A stretch of DNA of 64,000 nt from Lachnospiraceae bacterium UBA7160 (GTDB lineage Bacteria > Bacillota > Clostridia > Lachnospirales > Lachnospiraceae), in contig DKWE01000060.1 of the NCBI GenBank assembly GCA_002491565.1, forward strand, positions 28,343 to 92,342, in the 5' to 3' direction. The position numbers and the translations under genes are program-made. Shown one piece after another: positions 17,408 through 26,731 of this stretch. The notes beneath the pieces were generated by a model that was not told where the DNA came from, made no database searches, and saw nothing but the letters and a program-made list of their open reading frames with translations. The first letter of the stretch is position 1, and every line of letters begins with the position of its first letter.

Positions 17408-18367
17408 GTGAAAATCGAGGGAATTGTAGCGGCAATGCAGACTCCAATGCATGAGGATGGAAGCATCCATGAGGAGGAGATGCGAAGACAGATCAACCGG
17501 CAGATTGACGCAGGGGTGGATGCTGTGTTCTGCCTTGGGACAAATGGGGAATTTTATGCACTTGATGTGGAAGAAAAGCTTCGTGTGATGGAGATCTTTG
17601 TGGACGAGGTGCGCGGACGTGTGCCAGTCTATGCAGGAACCGGGTGCATTACCACAAAGGATACGATTGCACTTTCAAGGAAAGCAAAGGAGATCGGAGT
17701 GGATGTGCTCTCGGTCATTACGCCATACTTTGCAGCGCTTAGCCAGGATGAACTCTGTGATCATTACGCTGCGCTTGCGGAGGCTGTGGATCTGCCGATT
17801 GTGATGTATAATATTCCGGCGCGGACAGGCGTATCCATTGCGCCGGAGACCGCGGCACGGCTGGCATCGCGGTATCCGAATATCGCAGGAATCAAAGACT
17901 CCAGCGGGAATTTTAATCATATTCTTCAATACATCGATGCGACGGATCCAGAAACCTTTTCTGTGCTGTCCGGAAATGATGCGCTGATTCTCTGGACTCT
18001 GCTGGCGGGCGGCAAGGGCGGAATTACCGCAATTGCAAACATCCTGCCAGCTGTGATGGTCAGCATTTACCAGAACTACCGGAAGGGGGATCTGGCTGCA
18101 GCGAAGAAGGCGCAGGCTTCTATCGCTCCGATCCGCGCGTGCTTCCGGTACGGCAATCCAAATTCGATCGTCAAGCGTGCGACGAACCTGATCGGACAGC
18201 CGGTTGGTCCGTGCCGTGCTCCGTTTGGGAAAATTCCCAGGGAGGCTGACCTGGCAATCATGGAGACTATTGACCGCTATTATGCTCAATATCGTGCTTC
18301 CCACCGCCCGGATGCCCCGCAGGGCAGTACGAGCCCGCTTTCACGGACTGGAAGCCCGATTTCCTGA
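17408..18367 (+). CDS. DapA-family lyase (dihydrodipicolinate synthase / sugar-acid aldolase superfamily)
   Basis: Class I pyruvate-dependent aldolase fold, 319 residues. The Schiff-base lysine is K163 (GIKDSSGN) and the catalytic tyrosine is Y134 (YNIPARTG). GTNGEF at 44-49 takes the place of GTTGE. Given its operon it is more likely a 2-keto-3-deoxy sugar-acid or N-acetylneuraminate-like lyase than the lysine-pathway enzyme. The start is GTG 17408. The C-terminal tail after about residue 298 reads through 82 bases of the convergent methyltransferase gene and is probably not part of the fold. Confidence 0.87.
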   Translation: MKIEGIVAAMQTPMHEDGSIHEEEMRRQINRQIDAGVDAVFCLGTNGEFYALDVEEKLRVMEIFVDEVRGRVPVYAGTGCITTKDTIALSRKAKEIGVDVLSVITPYFAALSQDELCDHYAALAEAVDLPIVMYNIPARTGVSIAPETAARLASRYPNIAGIKDSSGNFNHILQYIDATDPETFSVLSGNDALILWTLLAGGKGGITAIANILPAVMVSIYQNYRKGDLAAAKKAQASIAPIRACFRYGNPNSIVKRATNLIGQPVGPCRAPFGKIPREADLAIMETIDRYYAQYRASHRPDAPQGSTSPLSRTGSPIS

Positions 18368-19149
18368 GACTCTACGTGACCGCCCAGCTTCCGAAGCTCC
18401 GTAGAGATCAGGTACGTCAGCACGGCAGGCGCGAGCCCGGTCGTGTAGGAATTGACGAGGAAGAAGAGCGGCTGGTCACTGAGCAGCTGTGCCGCAAGGC
18501 GGATAAATGGATGAATGGAATCTTCGATTTTCCAGATTTCCCCCTTGGGGCCGCGGCCGTAGGATGGCGGATCCATGATAATCCCGTCATAATGATTGCC
18601 GCGCCGGATCTCCCGCTCTACGAATTTCGTGCAGTCGTCTACCAGCCAGCGGATCGGTGCATCCGAAAGGCCGGAAGCGGCTGCATTTTCTTTGGCCCAG
18701 CCGACCATGCCCTTTGAGGCATCGACGTGCGTCACTGCAGCCCCCGCTTTCGCCGCGGCCAGCGTCGCGCCGCCGGTGTAGGCAAATAGATTCAGCACCC
18801 GGATCGGGCGGCCGGCATTCCGGATCTTCTCGGAGAACCAGTCCCAGTTCGTCGCCTGTTCCGGGAACAGACCTGTATGCTTGAAGCTAAATGGCTTCAG
18901 ATGAAAGGTAAGCTCCCGGTACTGGATGCTCCACTGCTGCGGGAGATCAAAGAACTCCCATTCTCCGCCGCCCTTTGCGCTTCGGTGATAATGTCCGTTC
19001 GGATGGCGCCACCCTGCTTGTACACGCGGGGTATCCCAGATCACCTGCGGGTCCGGCCTCACCAACAAATAATTCCCCCAGCGCTCCAGCTTTTCTCCCT
19101 TTGAGGTATCTATCACTTCATAATCCTTCCATTGATCGGCAATCCACAT
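18286..19149 (-). CDS. Class I SAM-dependent RNA methyltransferase (RlmI-like)
   Basis: 287 residues. SAM-binding motif I is NLFAYTGGATLAAAKAG and the catalytic motif IV is MDPPSYGRG, as in the RlmI/YccW-like 23S rRNA cytosine-5 methyltransferases. A PUA domain is not evident, so the target is uncertain. I chose the ATG at 19149 (MWIADQWKDYEV). The longer frame to 19323 adds a hydrophobic stretch that is not typical and overlaps the toxin promoter region. It converges on and overlaps the DapA-type gene by 82 bases. Confidence 0.85.
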   Translation of the reverse strand: MWIADQWKDYEVIDTSKGEKLERWGNYLLVRPDPQVIWDTPRVQAGWRHPNGHYHRSAKGGGEWEFFDLPQQWSIQYRELTFHLKPFSFKHTGLFPEQATNWDWFSEKIRNAGRPIRVLNLFAYTGGATLAAAKAGAAVTHVDASKGMVGWAKENAAASGLSDAPIRWLVDDCTKFVEREIRRGNHYDGIIMDPPSYGRGPKGEIWKIEDSIHPFIRLAAQLLSDQPLFFLVNSYTTGLAPAVLTYLISTELRKLGGHVESQEIGLPVRESGLVLPCGASGRWEARY

Positions 19150-19306
19150 AAGCTTGACCTGTTCCTTCCTTATATAATAGTCTCCTCTAGTATAAGCGAT
19201 GTGGGCAGTGGAAGCAAGTAAAGCCAGAAAAATAATTACAAGTTCCAGTAAATCATGAATGCGTAAAAATATTGAGCACAATCCATTTATAATAAGAAAA
19301 ATCCGA

Positions 19307-19335
19307 TTGCAATAAAGCATCATATGTGTTATAGT
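19307..19335 (+). promoter_or_regulatory. Promoter of the small toxin-like gene
   Basis: -35 TTGCAA (19307-19312), a 17-base spacer and -10 TATAGT (19330-19335). It implies a 5' leader of about 65 bases. Confidence 0.6.
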
Positions 19336-19406
19336 TCTCTATAGTCAGATTAGGACAAATAGGGATAGTCTGGTGGTGATCTTCCGGAAACGGAAAGGAG
19401 AAAACA

Positions 19407-19484
19407 ATGAATACGCTTGAAGTGTTGACATTGGTGCTCGTGATTTTTGCAGCGCTTTCTTACATAGATAACCACCGTCAGTAA
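19407..19484 (+). CDS. Small hydrophobic toxin-like peptide (type I toxin candidate)
   Basis: A 25-residue peptide: MNTLEVL, then one hydrophobic helix, then a polar end IDNHRQ. The site GGAAAGGAG lies seven bases before the ATG, unusually strong for so short a frame. Size, single membrane helix and polar tail match the putative holin-like toxins of the TxpA/BsrG kind, which depolarise the membrane when overproduced. A convergent consensus promoter 120 bases downstream would make an antisense RNA over the 3' part. Toxic activity is inferred. Confidence 0.7.
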   Translation: MNTLEVLTLVLVIFAALSYIDNHRQ

Positions 19485-19595
19485 TGAAAATGGCTACTCC
19501 CTACGGCAATAGGGAGCAGCCAGTGTAGCTTGATAACATTTGCTATTTAGCTTCCGGTGTAACCATCGGACACTCTGCAAAGCCCGTTGGTTCTA
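19484..19595 (-). ncRNA. Predicted antisense antitoxin RNA
   Basis: Inferred transcript from the consensus minus-strand promoter at 19601-19629 to the hairpin at 19491-19522. It would be about 105 bases and fully complementary to the 3' end of the toxin mRNA, as in TxpA/RatA-type loci. Ends are approximate. Confidence 0.55.
19491..19522. terminator. Hairpin shared by toxin mRNA and antisense RNA
   Basis: Thirteen-base arms (19491-19503 and 19510-19522) with one mismatch and a six-base loop. On the minus strand it is followed by ATTTTC, so it can end the antisense RNA. Confidence 0.65.
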
Positions 19596-19600
19596 CTCTG

Positions 19601-19629
19601 ATTATAGAGCGGTTTGACAGAAATGTCAA
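19601..19629 (-). promoter_or_regulatory. Consensus antisense promoter
   Basis: On the minus strand, TTGACA (19624-19629), a 17-base spacer and TATAAT (19601-19606). Both hexamers match consensus exactly and point at the toxin-like gene; no protein frame follows. Confidence 0.8.
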
Positions 19630-19713
19630 ATACTTTACGCACAGGAGCTGTCGATTTGGCGGCTCCTTGCTGTGGATTCGCTGCCAGCACAGAAGTGAAA
19701 GCTGCTTGTACAA

Positions 19714-19751
19714 AATAGATTGTATTAAAAGAAGTACAATCTATTTTTTTG
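19714..19751 (+). terminator. Rho-independent terminator before the ribosomal operon
   Basis: Perfect 11-base arms (AATAGATTGTA at 19714-19724 and its complement at 19735-19745) with a ten-base loop, followed by a T run. It probably ends the toxin mRNA and insulates the S10 operon. Confidence 0.85.
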
Positions 19752-19761
19752 AAAAAACCCC

Positions 19762-19790
19762 TTGCTTTTGCTTTTTTTTTCCTATATAAT
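19762..19790 (+). promoter_or_regulatory. Main promoter of the S10-spc-alpha operon
   Basis: -35 TTGCTT (19762-19767), a 17-base T-rich spacer and -10 TATAAT (19785-19790). Confidence 0.75.
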
Positions 19791-19884
19791 ACAAAAGCTG
19801 TGACATTGATAGCGTAGAAGCGTGAGGTTGCTGCACAGTTGATGCAGGTTTTCCGTGGAGCGAATGTCAAGTTATGAAAACTGG

Positions 19885-19994
19885 CGACAAGTCACTGTAC
19901 AAGAAGAAGCAAGTCCATCCATGTATGGAAACACCGTGTGGGATAGCGCAGCCATTGCGATACACACGGGAGCGTGTACAGTCACCGCTTGTCG
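19885..19994 (+). promoter_or_regulatory. Structured 5' leader of rpsJ
   Basis: The roughly 230-base leader holds a long-range stem: CGACAAG (19885-19891) pairs with 19988-19994 and ACTGTACA (19894-19901) pairs with 19975-19982. Inside it CCGTGTG (19934-19940) pairs with 19963-19969. The layout suggests an autoregulatory leader. Which ribosomal protein, if any, binds it is not known from the sequence. Confidence 0.55.
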
Positions 19995-20030
19995 TACTGA
20001 AAAGAGTGCGAAAAGGAGGCGACTTTTTTT

Positions 20031-20348
20031 ATGGCAAGTCAGGTAATGCGAATCACATTGAAGGCGTATGATCATCAGTTAGTAGACGCGTCTGCTAAGA
20101 AAATTATCGAGACTGTGAAAAAGAACGGATCACAGGTGAGCGGCCCGGTGCCACTTCCGACCAAGAAAGAGGTAGTCACGATCTTAAGAGCAGTACACAA
20201 GTACAAGGACTCCAGAGAGCAGTTCGAGCAGCGTACCCACAAGAGACTGATTGATATTACGGCTCCGACGCAGAAGACAGTGGATGCACTGTCCAGACTG
20301 GAAATGCCGGCTGGTGTCTACATCGACATCAAGATGAAGCAGAAGTAA
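20031..20348 (+). CDS. rpsJ: 30S ribosomal protein S10 (NusE)
   Basis: First gene of the operon, 105 residues, full length. It assembles in the 30S head and, with NusB, acts in transcription antitermination. The sequence is ordinary for the family (start [15 protein letters not shown]; block RTHKRLIDI). AAAAGGAGG precedes the ATG. The 136-base gap to rplC holds two hairpins. Confidence 0.97.
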   Translation: MASQVMRITLKAYDHQLVDASAKKIIETVKKNGSQVSGPVPLPTKKEVVTILRAVHKYKDSREQFEQRTHKRLIDITAPTQKTVDALSRLEMPAGVYIDIKMKQK

Positions 20349-20369
20349 GCATCAAAAACTGCAAAGCAA

Positions 20370-20457
20370 ATCCTATCAGGTTGATATAGAAGCAACATGA
20401 AAGCAGATGTTCCACTTATATCAGATCCTGTCAACTAGGATGATCGCCACGGCGATC
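20370..20457 (+). promoter_or_regulatory. Intercistronic hairpins between rpsJ and rplC
   Basis: ATCCTA (20370-20375) pairs with 20436-20441 and TGATATA (20382-20388) with 20417-20423. A compact perfect hairpin GATCGCC-AC-GGCGATC follows at 20442-20457, 27 bases before the rplC start. Likely processing or translational control elements. Confidence 0.5.
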
Positions 20458-20484
20458 CGCTGTAGAAAAACAGGAGGGAAAAGA

Positions 20485-21120
20485 ATGAAGAAAGCAATCT
20501 TAGCAACAAAGGTTGGAATGACTCAGATCTTCAACGAAGACGGAGTGCTCACTCCGGTAACTGTTCTTCAGGCTGGTCCGTGTGTTGTCACACAGGTAAA
20601 GACCGTAGCAAAAGATGGTTACAGTGCAGTACAGGTTGGTTTTGTCGACAAGCGCGAGAAGCTCGTAGCGAAGCCGCAGAAGGGCGCCTTTGACAAGGCA
20701 GGCGTTTCTTACAAGAGATATGTAAGAGAGCTGAAGCTCGACAATGCAGAGAGCTATGAAGTGAAGCAGGAGATCAAGGCAGACATGTTCGCGGCAGGCG
20801 ACAAGGTTGACGCGACCGCCATTTCCAAGGGCAAGGGCTTCCAGGGCGCAATCAAGCGGCACGGCCAGTCCAGAGGACCGATGGCACACGGTTCCAAGTA
20901 CCATCGTCACGCAGGTTCCAACGGCGCATGCTCCGACCCGAGCAAGGTATTCAAGGGAAAGAGAATGGCAGGCCATATGGGCCACAAGCAGATTACCGTA
21001 CAGAATCTTGAGGTAGTCCGCGTAGACGCAGAGAACAACCTTATTTTAGTAAAAGGCGCTGTTCCGGGACCGAAGAAAGCACTGGTAACTGTAAAGTCGA
21101 CCGTGAAATCCGGGAAATAA
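20485..21120 (+). CDS. rplC: 50S ribosomal protein L3
   Basis: 211 residues, early 50S assembly protein with a loop reaching the peptidyl transferase centre ([19 protein letters not shown] region). I start it at ATG 20485 ([16 protein letters not shown]) behind AGGAGGG. The open frame extends 26 codons upstream through the hairpin region but without family similarity. Confidence 0.97.
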   Translation: MKKAILATKVGMTQIFNEDGVLTPVTVLQAGPCVVTQVKTVAKDGYSAVQVGFVDKREKLVAKPQKGAFDKAGVSYKRYVRELKLDNAESYEVKQEIKADMFAAGDKVDATAISKGKGFQGAIKRHGQSRGPMAHGSKYHRHAGSNGACSDPSKVFKGKRMAGHMGHKQITVQNLEVVRVDAENNLILVKGAVPGPKKALVTVKSTVKSGK

Positions 21121-21150
21121 GCCTGAAACCAGGAAAGGAGGAAGACACAC

Positions 21151-21771
21151 ATGGCATCTGTAAAAGTTTACAATATGGAAGGCAAAGAAGTTGACACGAT
21201 GGAGCTGAACGATTCCGTGTTCGGCGTAGAGATCAACGAGCATCTCGTACATCTCGCAGTAGTCGCGCAGCTTGCAAATAAGCGCCAGGGTACACAGAAG
21301 GCAAAGACCCGTGCGGAAGTATCCGGCGGCGGCAAGAAGCCGTACAGACAGAAGGGTACCGGCCACGCAAGACAGGGTTCGACGAGAGCTCCGCAGTGGA
21401 CAGGCGGCGGTATCGTATTTGCTCCGACGCCGAGAGAGTATACGATCAAGATCAATAAGAAGGAGAGAAGAGCGGCGCTTAGATCCGCACTGACCTCCAG
21501 AGTACAGGAGAACAAGCTGGTGGTTCTGGACGAGCTGAAGCTTGGCGAGATCAAGACAAAGCGCATGCAGGAAGTTCTGGACGCACTGAACGTCAAGAAA
21601 GCGCTGCTTGTAATTGCAGATCCAGATGAGAATGTACAGCTTTCCGCGCGCAACATCGCAAATGTGCGTACGGTTCTGACAAGCGGCATCAGCACATTTG
21701 ACATTTTGAAATATGACACCATGGTAGTCACGAAGGCTGCTGTGGAGAAGATCGAGGAGGTGTATGCATAA
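21151..21771 (+). CDS. rplD: 50S ribosomal protein L4
   Basis: 206 residues. The basic exit-tunnel loop is present ([14 protein letters not shown]). In some bacteria L4 represses its own operon by binding the S10 leader. A strong AAAGGAGG site precedes the ATG. The stop overlaps the rplW start by one base (TAATG). Confidence 0.97.
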   Translation: MASVKVYNMEGKEVDTMELNDSVFGVEINEHLVHLAVVAQLANKRQGTQKAKTRAEVSGGGKKPYRQKGTGHARQGSTRAPQWTGGGIVFAPTPREYTIKINKKERRAALRSALTSRVQENKLVVLDELKLGEIKTKRMQEVLDALNVKKALLVIADPDENVQLSARNIANVRTVLTSGISTFDILKYDTMVVTKAAVEKIEEVYA

Positions 21772-22070
21772 TGGCAGATATCAGATATTATGACGTCATT
21801 CTCAAACCGGTTATCACCGAGAAGAGCATGAACGCAATGGCTGACAGAAAGTACACATTCCTGGTACACCCGGATGCAACAAAGTCGCAGATTAAGGATG
21901 CGGTTGAGAAAATGTTCGCAGGCACAAAGGTTCAGACAGTCAACACGATGAATCTGGGCGGCAAGAATAAGCGCCGCGGCATGGTATACGGGAAGACGGC
22001 GAAGACAAAGAAGGCAATTGTCACGCTGACAGCGGACAGCAAGGACATCGAGATCTTCGAGGGACTTTAA
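21771..22070 (+). CDS. rplW: 50S ribosomal protein L23
   Basis: 99 residues; sits at the tunnel exit where trigger factor and SRP dock. Start block [15 protein letters not shown] is typical. Translationally coupled to rplD through a one-base overlap. A 105-base gap precedes rplB. Confidence 0.97.
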   Translation: MADIRYYDVILKPVITEKSMNAMADRKYTFLVHPDATKSQIKDAVEKMFAGTKVQTVNTMNLGGKNKRRGMVYGKTAKTKKAIVTLTADSKDIEIFEGL

Positions 22071-22175
22071 TCGTTCGCAATTTATCTGCTGAGAAGCAGG
22101 ATAACCAATATCGCATGATGCCGCACAGAGCAGGGAATGCAGCTGTGAGGCTTCATGGCATGAAAGGAGACCATC

Positions 22176-23018
22176 ATGGGAGTCAAGACATATAACCCAT
22201 ATACACCTTCCAGAAGACACATGACGACACTGGACAATTCCGAGATCACAAAGAAGTCTCCGGAGAAGTCCCTTCTGGTATCCAAGAAGAAGAATGCGGG
22301 CCGCAACAATCAGGGTAAAATTACCGTAAGACATCAGGGCGGCGGAAACAGACAGAAATACAGACTGGTAGATTTCAAGAGAAATAAAGATGGCATCCCG
22401 GCAACGGTCATCGGCATCGAGTATGATCCGAACAGAACAGCAAATATCGCACTGATCTGCTATGCAGACGGCGAGAAGTCCTACATCCTTGCTCCGCAGG
22501 GCCTGACCGACGGCATGAAGGTTATGAATGGACCGGAGGCTGAGGTACGTGTAGGCAACTGCCTGCCGCTTTCCGAGATCCCGATTGGTACTATGGTACA
22601 CAATATTGAGCTCTATGCAGGCCACGGCGGACAGCTCGTCCGTTCCGCTGGAAATGCAGCACAGCTCATGGCAAAGGAAGGAAAGTACGCAACGTTAAGA
22701 CTTCCGTCCGGCGAGATGAGAATGGTTCCGCTGAACTGCCGCGCAACGGTCGGCATCGTGGGAAATGCGGAGCACAACCTGGTAAATATCGGTAAGGCAG
22801 GAAGAAAGCGCCATATGGGCATCCGTCCGACTGTTCGCGGTTCGGTTATGAACCCGAATGACCATCCGCATGGCGGCGGCGAAGGCAAGGCTGGTATCGG
22901 CCGTCCGGGTCCGTGCACACCGTGGGGCAAGCCGGCTCTCGGCCTGAAGACCAGAAAGAGCAAGAAGGCTTCTGACAAGCTGATTGTGAGAAGAAGAAAC
23001 GGCAAAGCGATCAACTAG
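22176..23018 (+). CDS. rplB: 50S ribosomal protein L2
   Basis: 280 residues, needed for subunit association and peptidyl transferase activity. The conserved histidine block [11 protein letters not shown] is present near residue 228, followed by the basic C-terminal tail. GAAAGGAG precedes the ATG. Confidence 0.97.
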   Translation: MGVKTYNPYTPSRRHMTTLDNSEITKKSPEKSLLVSKKKNAGRNNQGKITVRHQGGGNRQKYRLVDFKRNKDGIPATVIGIEYDPNRTANIALICYADGEKSYILAPQGLTDGMKVMNGPEAEVRVGNCLPLSEIPIGTMVHNIELYAGHGGQLVRSAGNAAQLMAKEGKYATLRLPSGEMRMVPLNCRATVGIVGNAEHNLVNIGKAGRKRHMGIRPTVRGSVMNPNDHPHGGGEGKAGIGRPGPCTPWGKPALGLKTRKSKKASDKLIVRRRNGKAIN

Positions 23019-23046
23019 GATTGGAGAAGGATAAGGAGGTAACCAA

Positions 23047-23328
23047 ATGGCTCGTTCACTGAAAAAAGGCCCATTTGCTGATGAGAGCTTACTGAAGAAG
23101 GTAGACGCGATGAATGCGTCTGGAAGCAAGCAGGTGATCAAGACCTGGTCCCGCCGCTCCACGATCTTCCCGCAGTTTGTAGGACATACGATCGCGGTTC
23201 ACGACGGAAGAAAGCATGTTCCGGTATACATCACAGAGGATATGGTAGGCCACAAGCTCGGAGAGTTCGTTGTGACCAGAACGTACCGTGGACATGGCAA
23301 AGACGAGAAGAAGTCCGGTGTTCGGTAG
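23047..23328 (+). CDS. rpsS: 30S ribosomal protein S19
   Basis: 93 residues, 30S head protein that pairs with S13. It starts [10 protein letters not shown] and carries the GHKLGEF block. TAAGGAGG precedes the ATG. The 138-base gap to rplV is GC-rich and may form a hairpin but holds no evident gene. Confidence 0.97.
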   Translation: MARSLKKGPFADESLLKKVDAMNASGSKQVIKTWSRRSTIFPQFVGHTIAVHDGRKHVPVYITEDMVGHKLGEFVVTRTYRGHGKDEKKSGVR

Positions 23329-23466
23329 GACACGGCATACGGTTATAAAGCTTTACGGAGCGGGGCATGCGCGCCGCTTCGGGGGCTGACTCCGGCGCAG
23401 AAGGCCGGGGCCCTATGAGAAGGAAAGTCCCGCAAGGGCATAGATTTCGAAAGGAGGCTACATCCA

Positions 23467-23853
23467 ATGGCTAAAGGACATAGATCCCAGATCAAGAGAG
23501 AGAGAAATGCTCAGAAGGATACGAGACCGTCAGCAAAGCTGTCGTACGCTCGCGTATCTGTTCAGAAAGCATGTTTTGTATTGGATGCCATCAGAGGAAA
23601 AGATGTTCAGACTGCACTCGGTATCGTAACATACAATCCGAGATATGCGTCTGAGGTGATTGCGAAGCTGCTGAAGTCCGCGATTGCAAACGCAGAGAAT
23701 AATAACGGTATGAGCGCAGAGAATCTTTATGTAGAGGAGTGCTACGCGAACAAAGGACCGACGATGAAGAGAATCAGACCGAGAGCACAGGGCAGGGCTT
23801 ATCGCATTGAGAAGAGAATGAGCCACATTACGATCGTGCTGAATGAGAAATAA
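23467..23853 (+). CDS. rplV: 50S ribosomal protein L22
   Basis: 128 residues, with the tunnel-lining C-terminal hairpin ([18 protein letters not shown]), the region where macrolide resistance changes occur. No change from the common sequence is obvious. AAAGGAGG precedes the ATG. Confidence 0.97.
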   Translation: MAKGHRSQIKRERNAQKDTRPSAKLSYARVSVQKACFVLDAIRGKDVQTALGIVTYNPRYASEVIAKLLKSAIANAENNNGMSAENLYVEECYANKGPTMKRIRPRAQGRAYRIEKRMSHITIVLNEK

Positions 23854-23864
23854 GGAGGGCAATC

Positions 23865-24515
23865 ATGGGACAGAAGGTTAATCCGCATGGCCTTAGAGTC
23901 GGCGTTATTAAGGACTGGGATTCAAAGTGGTACGCAGAAAAGGATTTTGCTGACTGCCTGATCGAGGATCACGAGATCAGAAAATTCCTGAAAAAGAAAT
24001 TATACAGCGCAGGTGTTTCCAAGATTGAAATCGAGCGTGCGGCTGACCGCGTGAAGATTACGATTCACACCGCAAAGCCGGGCGTTGTTATCGGCAAGGG
24101 CGGAGCAGAGATCGAGAAGCTCAAGGCTGAGCTGCAGAAGCGCATTTCCAAGAAGCTGATCGTTGATATCAAGGAAATCAAGCGTCCGGATAAGGATGCG
24201 CAGCTGGTAGCAGAAAATATCGCAGCACAGCTGGAGAACCGTGTGTCCTACCGCCGTGCAATGAAGTCCACGATGAGCAGAACGATGAAGAGCGGCGCGC
24301 TCGGCATCAAGGCAGCTGTTGCAGGACGTCTGGGTGGTGCAGATATTGCACGTTCCGAGTTTTACAGCGAGGGTACTATCCCGCTTCAGACATTAAGAGC
24401 AGATATTGACTATGGTTTTGCTGAGGCAGATACCACCTACGGCAAGCTTGGCGTAAAGGTGTGGATCTACAAGGGCGAAATCCTTCCATCTAAAAAAGAA
24501 GGGAGCGATAAATAA
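23865..24515 (+). CDS. rpsC: 30S ribosomal protein S3
   Basis: 216 residues, mRNA-entry protein with a type II KH domain ([13 protein letters not shown]). The stop overlaps the rplP start by one base. Confidence 0.97.
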   Translation: MGQKVNPHGLRVGVIKDWDSKWYAEKDFADCLIEDHEIRKFLKKKLYSAGVSKIEIERAADRVKITIHTAKPGVVIGKGGAEIEKLKAELQKRISKKLIVDIKEIKRPDKDAQLVAENIAAQLENRVSYRRAMKSTMSRTMKSGALGIKAAVAGRLGGADIARSEFYSEGTIPLQTLRADIDYGFAEADTTYGKLGVKVWIYKGEILPSKKEGSDK

Positions 24516-24955
24516 TGTTAATGCCGAAAAGAGTAAAGCGTCGTAAGCAGTTCCGCGGTTCCATGGCAGGAAAGGCGCTGAGAGGAAATACACTTGCATA
24601 TGGTGAATACGGTCTTGTGGCTACTGAGCCGTGCTGGATCAAGTCTAACCAGATTGAGGCAGCCCGTATAGCCCTGACACGTTACATCAAGCGTGGCGGT
24701 AAAGTTTGGATCAAGATTTTCCCGGATAAGCCGATCACGGCAAAGCCGGCTGAGACCCGTATGGGTTCTGGTAAGGGTACCGTAGAGTACTGGGTAGCGG
24801 TCGTAAAGCCGGGCCGTGTCCTGTTTGAGCTGGCCGGAGTACCGGAGGATGTTGCGAAGGAAGCATTGCGTCTTGCTATGCACAAGTTACCCTGCAAGTG
24901 TAAAATCGTTTCTCGTGCAGACTTAGAAGGCGGTGATAACAATGACAAGAATTGA
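24515..24955 (+). CDS. rplP: 50S ribosomal protein L16
   Basis: 146 residues; contacts the A-site tRNA and is needed late in 50S assembly. It starts [15 protein letters not shown]. Its last 14 bases overlap rpmC. Confidence 0.97.
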   Translation: MLMPKRVKRRKQFRGSMAGKALRGNTLAYGEYGLVATEPCWIKSNQIEAARIALTRYIKRGGKVWIKIFPDKPITAKPAETRMGSGKGTVEYWVAVVKPGRVLFELAGVPEDVAKEALRLAMHKLPCKCKIVSRADLEGGDNNDKN

Positions 24956-25148
24956 GAAGTATGTAAAGGATTTAAAGACAAAGTCGGTTGCAGAATTAAA
25001 TGATGAATTAGTAGCAGCTAAGAAGGAACTTTTCAATCTGAGATTCCAGAACGCGACCAACCAGCTCGATAACACCAGCCGGATTAAAGAGGTTCGCAAG
25101 AACATCGCCAGAATTCAGACCGTTATCAATGAGAAGGCAAACGCGTAA
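24942..25148 (+). CDS. rpmC: 50S ribosomal protein L29
   Basis: 68 residues, two-helix protein near the tunnel exit. I use ATG 24942 ([11 protein letters not shown]). A GTG at 24933 is in frame but lies deeper in rplP. Overlap with rplP suggests coupling. Confidence 0.95.
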   Translation: MTRIEKYVKDLKTKSVAELNDELVAAKKELFNLRFQNATNQLDNTSRIKEVRKNIARIQTVINEKANA

Positions 25149-25187
25149 GCCACTGCGGCAGACGGATGAATAGAAAGGAGAATTTCC

Positions 25188-25442
25188 GTGGAGAGAAATC
25201 TTAGAAAGACCCGTACGGGTAAGGTTGTCAGCAATAAAATGGACAAAACAATCGTTGTTGCAGTGGAAGACCATGTAAGACATCCGCTTTATAACAAGAT
25301 CGTAAAGAGAACTTACAAGCTGAAGGCACATGATGAGAACAACGAGTGCAATATCGGAGATACCGTAAAGGTTATGGAAACCAGACCGCTGTCCAAGGAC
25401 AAGAGATGGAGACTGGTCGAGATCGTTGAGAAAGTTAAATAA
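25188..25442 (+). CDS. rpsQ: 30S ribosomal protein S17
   Basis: 84 residues, OB-fold primary 16S rRNA binder. The start is GTG 25188, eight bases after AAAGGAG. The core [17 protein letters not shown] is typical. Confidence 0.96.
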   Translation: MERNLRKTRTGKVVSNKMDKTIVVAVEDHVRHPLYNKIVKRTYKLKAHDENNECNIGDTVKVMETRPLSKDKRWRLVEIVEKVK

Positions 25443-25459
25443 TTAGGAGGTATATCGGC

Positions 25460-25828
25460 ATGGTACAGCAGGAAACCAGACTGAAAGTTGCTGATAACAC
25501 TGGTGCAAAAGAACTTCTCTGCATTCGCGTTATGGGCGGTTCCACCAGAAGATATGCGGGCATTGGCGATATTATCGTTGCTTCGGTTAAAGATGCAACG
25601 CCCGGTGGTGTTGTAAAGAAGGGCGATGTTGTAAAGGCTGTTGTTGTTCGTACAGTGAAGGGCGTTCGCCGGAAAGACGGTTCCTATATCCGCTTCGATG
25701 AGAACGCTGCAGTGATCATCAAGGACGACCTGAACCCGAGAGGAACTCGTATTTTTGGGCCGGTAGCCAGAGAGCTTCGTGATAAGAAGTTTATGAAGAT
25801 CGTATCCCTGGCTCCGGAAGTATTATAA
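25460..25828 (+). CDS. rplN: 50S ribosomal protein L14
   Basis: 122 residues, at the subunit interface. The start block [14 protein letters not shown] and the [13 protein letters not shown] end are typical. AGGAGG precedes the ATG. Confidence 0.97.
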   Translation: MVQQETRLKVADNTGAKELLCIRVMGGSTRRYAGIGDIIVASVKDATPGGVVKKGDVVKAVVVRTVKGVRRKDGSYIRFDENAAVIIKDDLNPRGTRIFGPVARELRDKKFMKIVSLAPEVL

Positions 25829-25841
25829 GGAGGGCCTGGAA

Positions 25842-26141
25842 ATGAATAAGATCAAGACTGGCGATACGGTAAAGGTGATCGCAGGTAAGGATAAAGGCAA
25901 AGATGGAAAGGTGCTCGCGGTAAAGGACGGCAAGGTTCTTGTAGAGGGCATCGGCATGGTAACGAAGCATACGAAGCCGTCAGCTGCAAATCAGCAGGGC
26001 GGTATTGTGACAAAGGAATCCTACATTGACGTATCGAATGTAATGCTTCTCTATAAGGGCAAGACTACGAGAGTCGGATTCAAGCTGGACGGAGATAAGA
26101 AAGTCCGTGTGGCGAAGGCTACCGGCGAAGTAATTGACTGA
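25842..26141 (+). CDS. rplX: 50S ribosomal protein L24
   Basis: 99 residues, KOW-domain assembly initiator ([20 protein letters not shown]). Thirteen bases after rplN with AAGGAGGG upstream. Confidence 0.97.
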   Translation: MNKIKTGDTVKVIAGKDKGKDGKVLAVKDGKVLVEGIGMVTKHTKPSAANQQGGIVTKESYIDVSNVMLLYKGKTTRVGFKLDGDKKVRVAKATGEVID

Positions 26142-26162
26142 TAGAGAGAGGAGGTTGCACAG

Positions 26163-26702
26163 GTGAGCAGACTTAAAGAAGTTTATCAGAACGAGATCGT
26201 AGATGCTATGATCAAGAAATTTGGATATAAGAACATCATGGAAGTTCCGAAGCTTGACAAGGTCGTCATCAATATGGGTGTCGGCGAGGCAAAAGAAAAT
26301 GCAAAGCTTCTGGAATCTGCCGTGAAGGACATGGAGACCATCACTGGTCAGAAGGCAGTCCTGACGAAAGCAAAGAATTCAGTGGCGAACTTCAAGATCA
26401 GAGAGGGTATGGCAATCGGCTGCAAGACAACCCTGCGCGGTGAGAAGATGTATGACTTCGTAGATCGTCTTATCAACCTTGCACTGCCGCGTGTCCGTGA
26501 CTTCAGAGGTGTCAATCCGAATGCATTCGATGGCAGAGGAAACTATGCGCTCGGCATCAAGGAACAGCTGATCTTCCCGGAAATCGAGTACGATAAGGTA
26601 GACAAGGTGAGAGGTATGGACGTCATCTTCGTTACGACCGCAAAGACGGACGAGGAAGCACGTGAGTTACTGAGACTGTTCAATATGCCGTTCCAGAAGT
26701 AA
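26163..26702 (+). CDS. rplE: 50S ribosomal protein L5
   Basis: 179 residues, binds 5S rRNA and forms the bridge to the 30S head. GTG start at 26163 behind GAGAGGAGG. The [17 protein letters not shown] block is typical. Confidence 0.97.
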   Translation: MSRLKEVYQNEIVDAMIKKFGYKNIMEVPKLDKVVINMGVGEAKENAKLLESAVKDMETITGQKAVLTKAKNSVANFKIREGMAIGCKTTLRGEKMYDFVDRLINLALPRVRDFRGVNPNAFDGRGNYALGIKEQLIFPEIEYDKVDKVRGMDVIFVTTAKTDEEARELLRLFNMPFQK

Positions 26703-26731
26703 TCGGCATTGTATGATAGGAGGAAAATTTC

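Noticed and set aside
12505..18367. Sialic acid catabolic operon (sialidase plus NanA-like lyase)
   Set aside because: NanE and NanK are missing, the propeller is cytoplasmic, and a DUF1537/PdxA2 pair does not belong to that route. Kept only as an alternative for individual enzymes.
19150..19323. N-terminal extension of the RlmI-like methyltransferase
   Set aside because: The added hydrophobic segment is not family-like, and ATG 19149 gives the expected start.
22176..22625. Minus-strand frame across rplD, rplW and rplB (21168-22625)
   Set aside because: Antisense shadow of ribosomal protein genes.
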